Assembly: GCA_020630835.1 (NCBI GenBank)
Contig: JAHDIL010000158.1
Location: 1-5,350, forward strand
Reading direction: 5' to 3'
DNA length: 5,350 nt
From: Verrucomicrobiota bacterium
GTDB lineage: Bacteria; Verrucomicrobiota; Verrucomicrobiia; Verrucomicrobiales; DEV007
Below the pieces are notes generated by a model that had not been told where the DNA came from, made no database searches, and saw only the letters and a program-made list of their open reading frames with translations. Both the position numbers and the translations under genes were made by a program. Position 1 is the first letter of the stretch. The number at the start of each line of letters is the position of its first letter. Positions 4,405 through 5,350 of this stretch are shown here, in pieces.

Positions 4405-5350
4405 ATGAAGACACCCATAGACCAACGCAATATGACAGGCATTCTTTTGACCGTAGCTTTATTCCTCGCGCCATCGGTTGCGTTCGCACAGATCGATACG
4501 TCAAAACCACCCTACGCAGTTCAGGCCAAAAGCAGCGACGACCAGTCAGCGTCAATACAGGAAGCGCTCGATCAAGCCGCACGGGACGGCGGATCGAAGG
4601 TCGTCCTGCCTTCTGGCACGATCTACGCCAAGGAGCTATCCCTTCCCAACAAGGTGACCCTTCAAGGCCAGGGGATTGGCGCCACGGTGCTCAAGCTACC
4701 CAAGAACGCTAACACTTACCTCCTTGCCGCGCAGACGTTTGTGGACGACAAATCTTGGGCCAACGTTTACGGCGGGTTGCGTGATCTCACCCTCGATGGG
4801 AACAAGAATGAGAACACGACAGGCAGCCTGCTAATCGTCAAGACTTGGCGGTTTCTGGCACGAGATTGTGCATTTAGGGATTCACCGCTGCATGGGGTAT
4901 TATTGAGTGATTTCTCTCGCAACAATGCGATGAACGAGAACCACTTTGCCGAGGTCCGTGTCATCAACTGTTCCTTTGATAACAATGAGGGCGCGGGAAT
5001 CTATGGAAGAGGTCCCAAGATCGCCGACGGTATGATCTATGAGAACAACTTCAACCTGAACGGCAGCAAAGGCTACTACCAGATTGATCTGGAGCGATCT
5101 GCCGGCTTTCATATTGTCGGCAACCAGATGTATACAGGAAAACTTGGGGATCTGCGCGCCCTAGGCGCAGGCGCGTTGCTCGTGCGCGGTAACAACTTCG
5201 ACGGTTCAGGTAACACCCCAACCGATGGCAGGGTCAAACAAGTCGTGATCCAAACCGGAGGATGGGGAAGTTGTGTGATTTCTAGCAACCTGTTTCATAA
5301 TCACGTAACAGAACAACAACCTTGGACAATGCTGAACCTCACCACGCATG
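4405..5350 (+). CDS. Exported right-handed beta-helix protein (pectate-lyase-3-like), 3' end beyond right edge
   Basis: The 315 visible codons encode a secreted protein. A signal peptide is seen at 1-28 (Lys2/Arg8, hydrophobic core 11-22, likely cleavage AFA|Q after 28). The mature N-terminus has the hallmark of the pectate lyase superfamily/epimerase-like domain (PF12708 type): DDQSASIQEALDQAARDGG (45-63), VVLPSGTI (66-73), then VTLQGQG (84-90) and GLRDLTLDGN (124-133). Beta-helix rungs follow, including INCSFDNN, MIYENNFNLNG, FHIVGNQMY, LVRGNNF and VISSNLF, rich in the Asn typical of stacked turns. Relatives are polysaccharide lyases, glycosidases, epimerases or phage-tail enzymes. No substrate-specific catalytic set can be identified from this part, so the target polymer is unknown. 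ATG 4405 has AGAAGG only 2 nt upstream; ATG 4432 (Met10) is an alternative that keeps a signal peptide. It is divergent from the L,D-transpeptidase and preceded by two dyads that suggest regulation. Confidence 0.87.
   Translation, partial: MKTPIDQRNMTGILLTVALFLAPSVAFAQIDTSKPPYAVQAKSSDDQSASIQEALDQAARDGGSKVVLPSGTIYAKELSLPNKVTLQGQGIGATVLKLPKNANTYLLAAQTFVDDKSWANVYGGLRDLTLDGNKNENTTGSLLIVKTWRFLARDCAFRDSPLHGVLLSDFSRNNAMNENHFAEVRVINCSFDNNEGAGIYGRGPKIADGMIYENNFNLNGSKGYYQIDLERSAGFHIVGNQMYTGKLGDLRALGAGALLVRGNNFDGSGNTPTDGRVKQVVIQTGGWGSCVISSNLFHNHVTEQQPWTMLNLTTH

Noticed and set aside
4386..4712. A 108-codon plus-strand frame overlapping the start of the beta-helix gene
   Set aside because: It lies in a different frame from the signal peptide and pectate-lyase-3 domain, is Arg-rich and of low complexity, and has no recognisable pattern.

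Overview
The window looks like ordinary bacterial chromosome, probably from the Verrucomicrobiota (Opitutae/Puniceicoccales-like). This placement is an inference, not something I could search. It rests on the pairing of a CcsA/HemX-type membrane protein with hemA, a long 'cyanobacterial/plant-type' IspH, moderate GC, mostly weak Shine-Dalgarno sequences, and a secreted beta-helix carbohydrate-active-type protein. I recognise no mobile element, CRISPR array, rRNA or tRNA.

Layout from left to right. (1) On the minus strand, an 8-TM CcsA/HemX-like protein (400-1176) is followed after 18 nt by hemA, glutamyl-tRNA reductase. hemA starts at GTG 381 and its C-terminus runs off the left edge. This is a small tetrapyrrole/cytochrome operon. 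(2) Diverging from it on the plus strand is a two-gene unit: a short O6-alkylguanine-DNA alkyltransferase (1267-1644) and, 4 nt downstream, a DUF3820 protein (1649-1891). (3) Convergent with that unit, on the minus strand, are an L,D-transpeptidase (YkuD domain, 3327-4007) and, 30 nt downstream, ispH (2034-3296). They could be cotranscribed and serve the envelope/peptidoglycan and isoprenoid precursors respectively. (4) After a gene-free region of about 400 bp (4008-4404), a plus-strand gene starts at 4405. It encodes an exported right-handed beta-helix (pectate-lyase-3-like) protein and runs off the right edge.

The housekeeping genes are confidently assigned from catalytic motifs. The less ordinary details are: two abutting perfect dyads (4335-4351 and 4352-4373) just upstream of the beta-helix gene; a Gln where the alkyltransferase family normally has its Arg finger; an AGC rather than HGC catalytic motif in the L,D-transpeptidase; and the plant/cyanobacterial form of IspH. 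I see no evidence of an undescribed multi-gene system.
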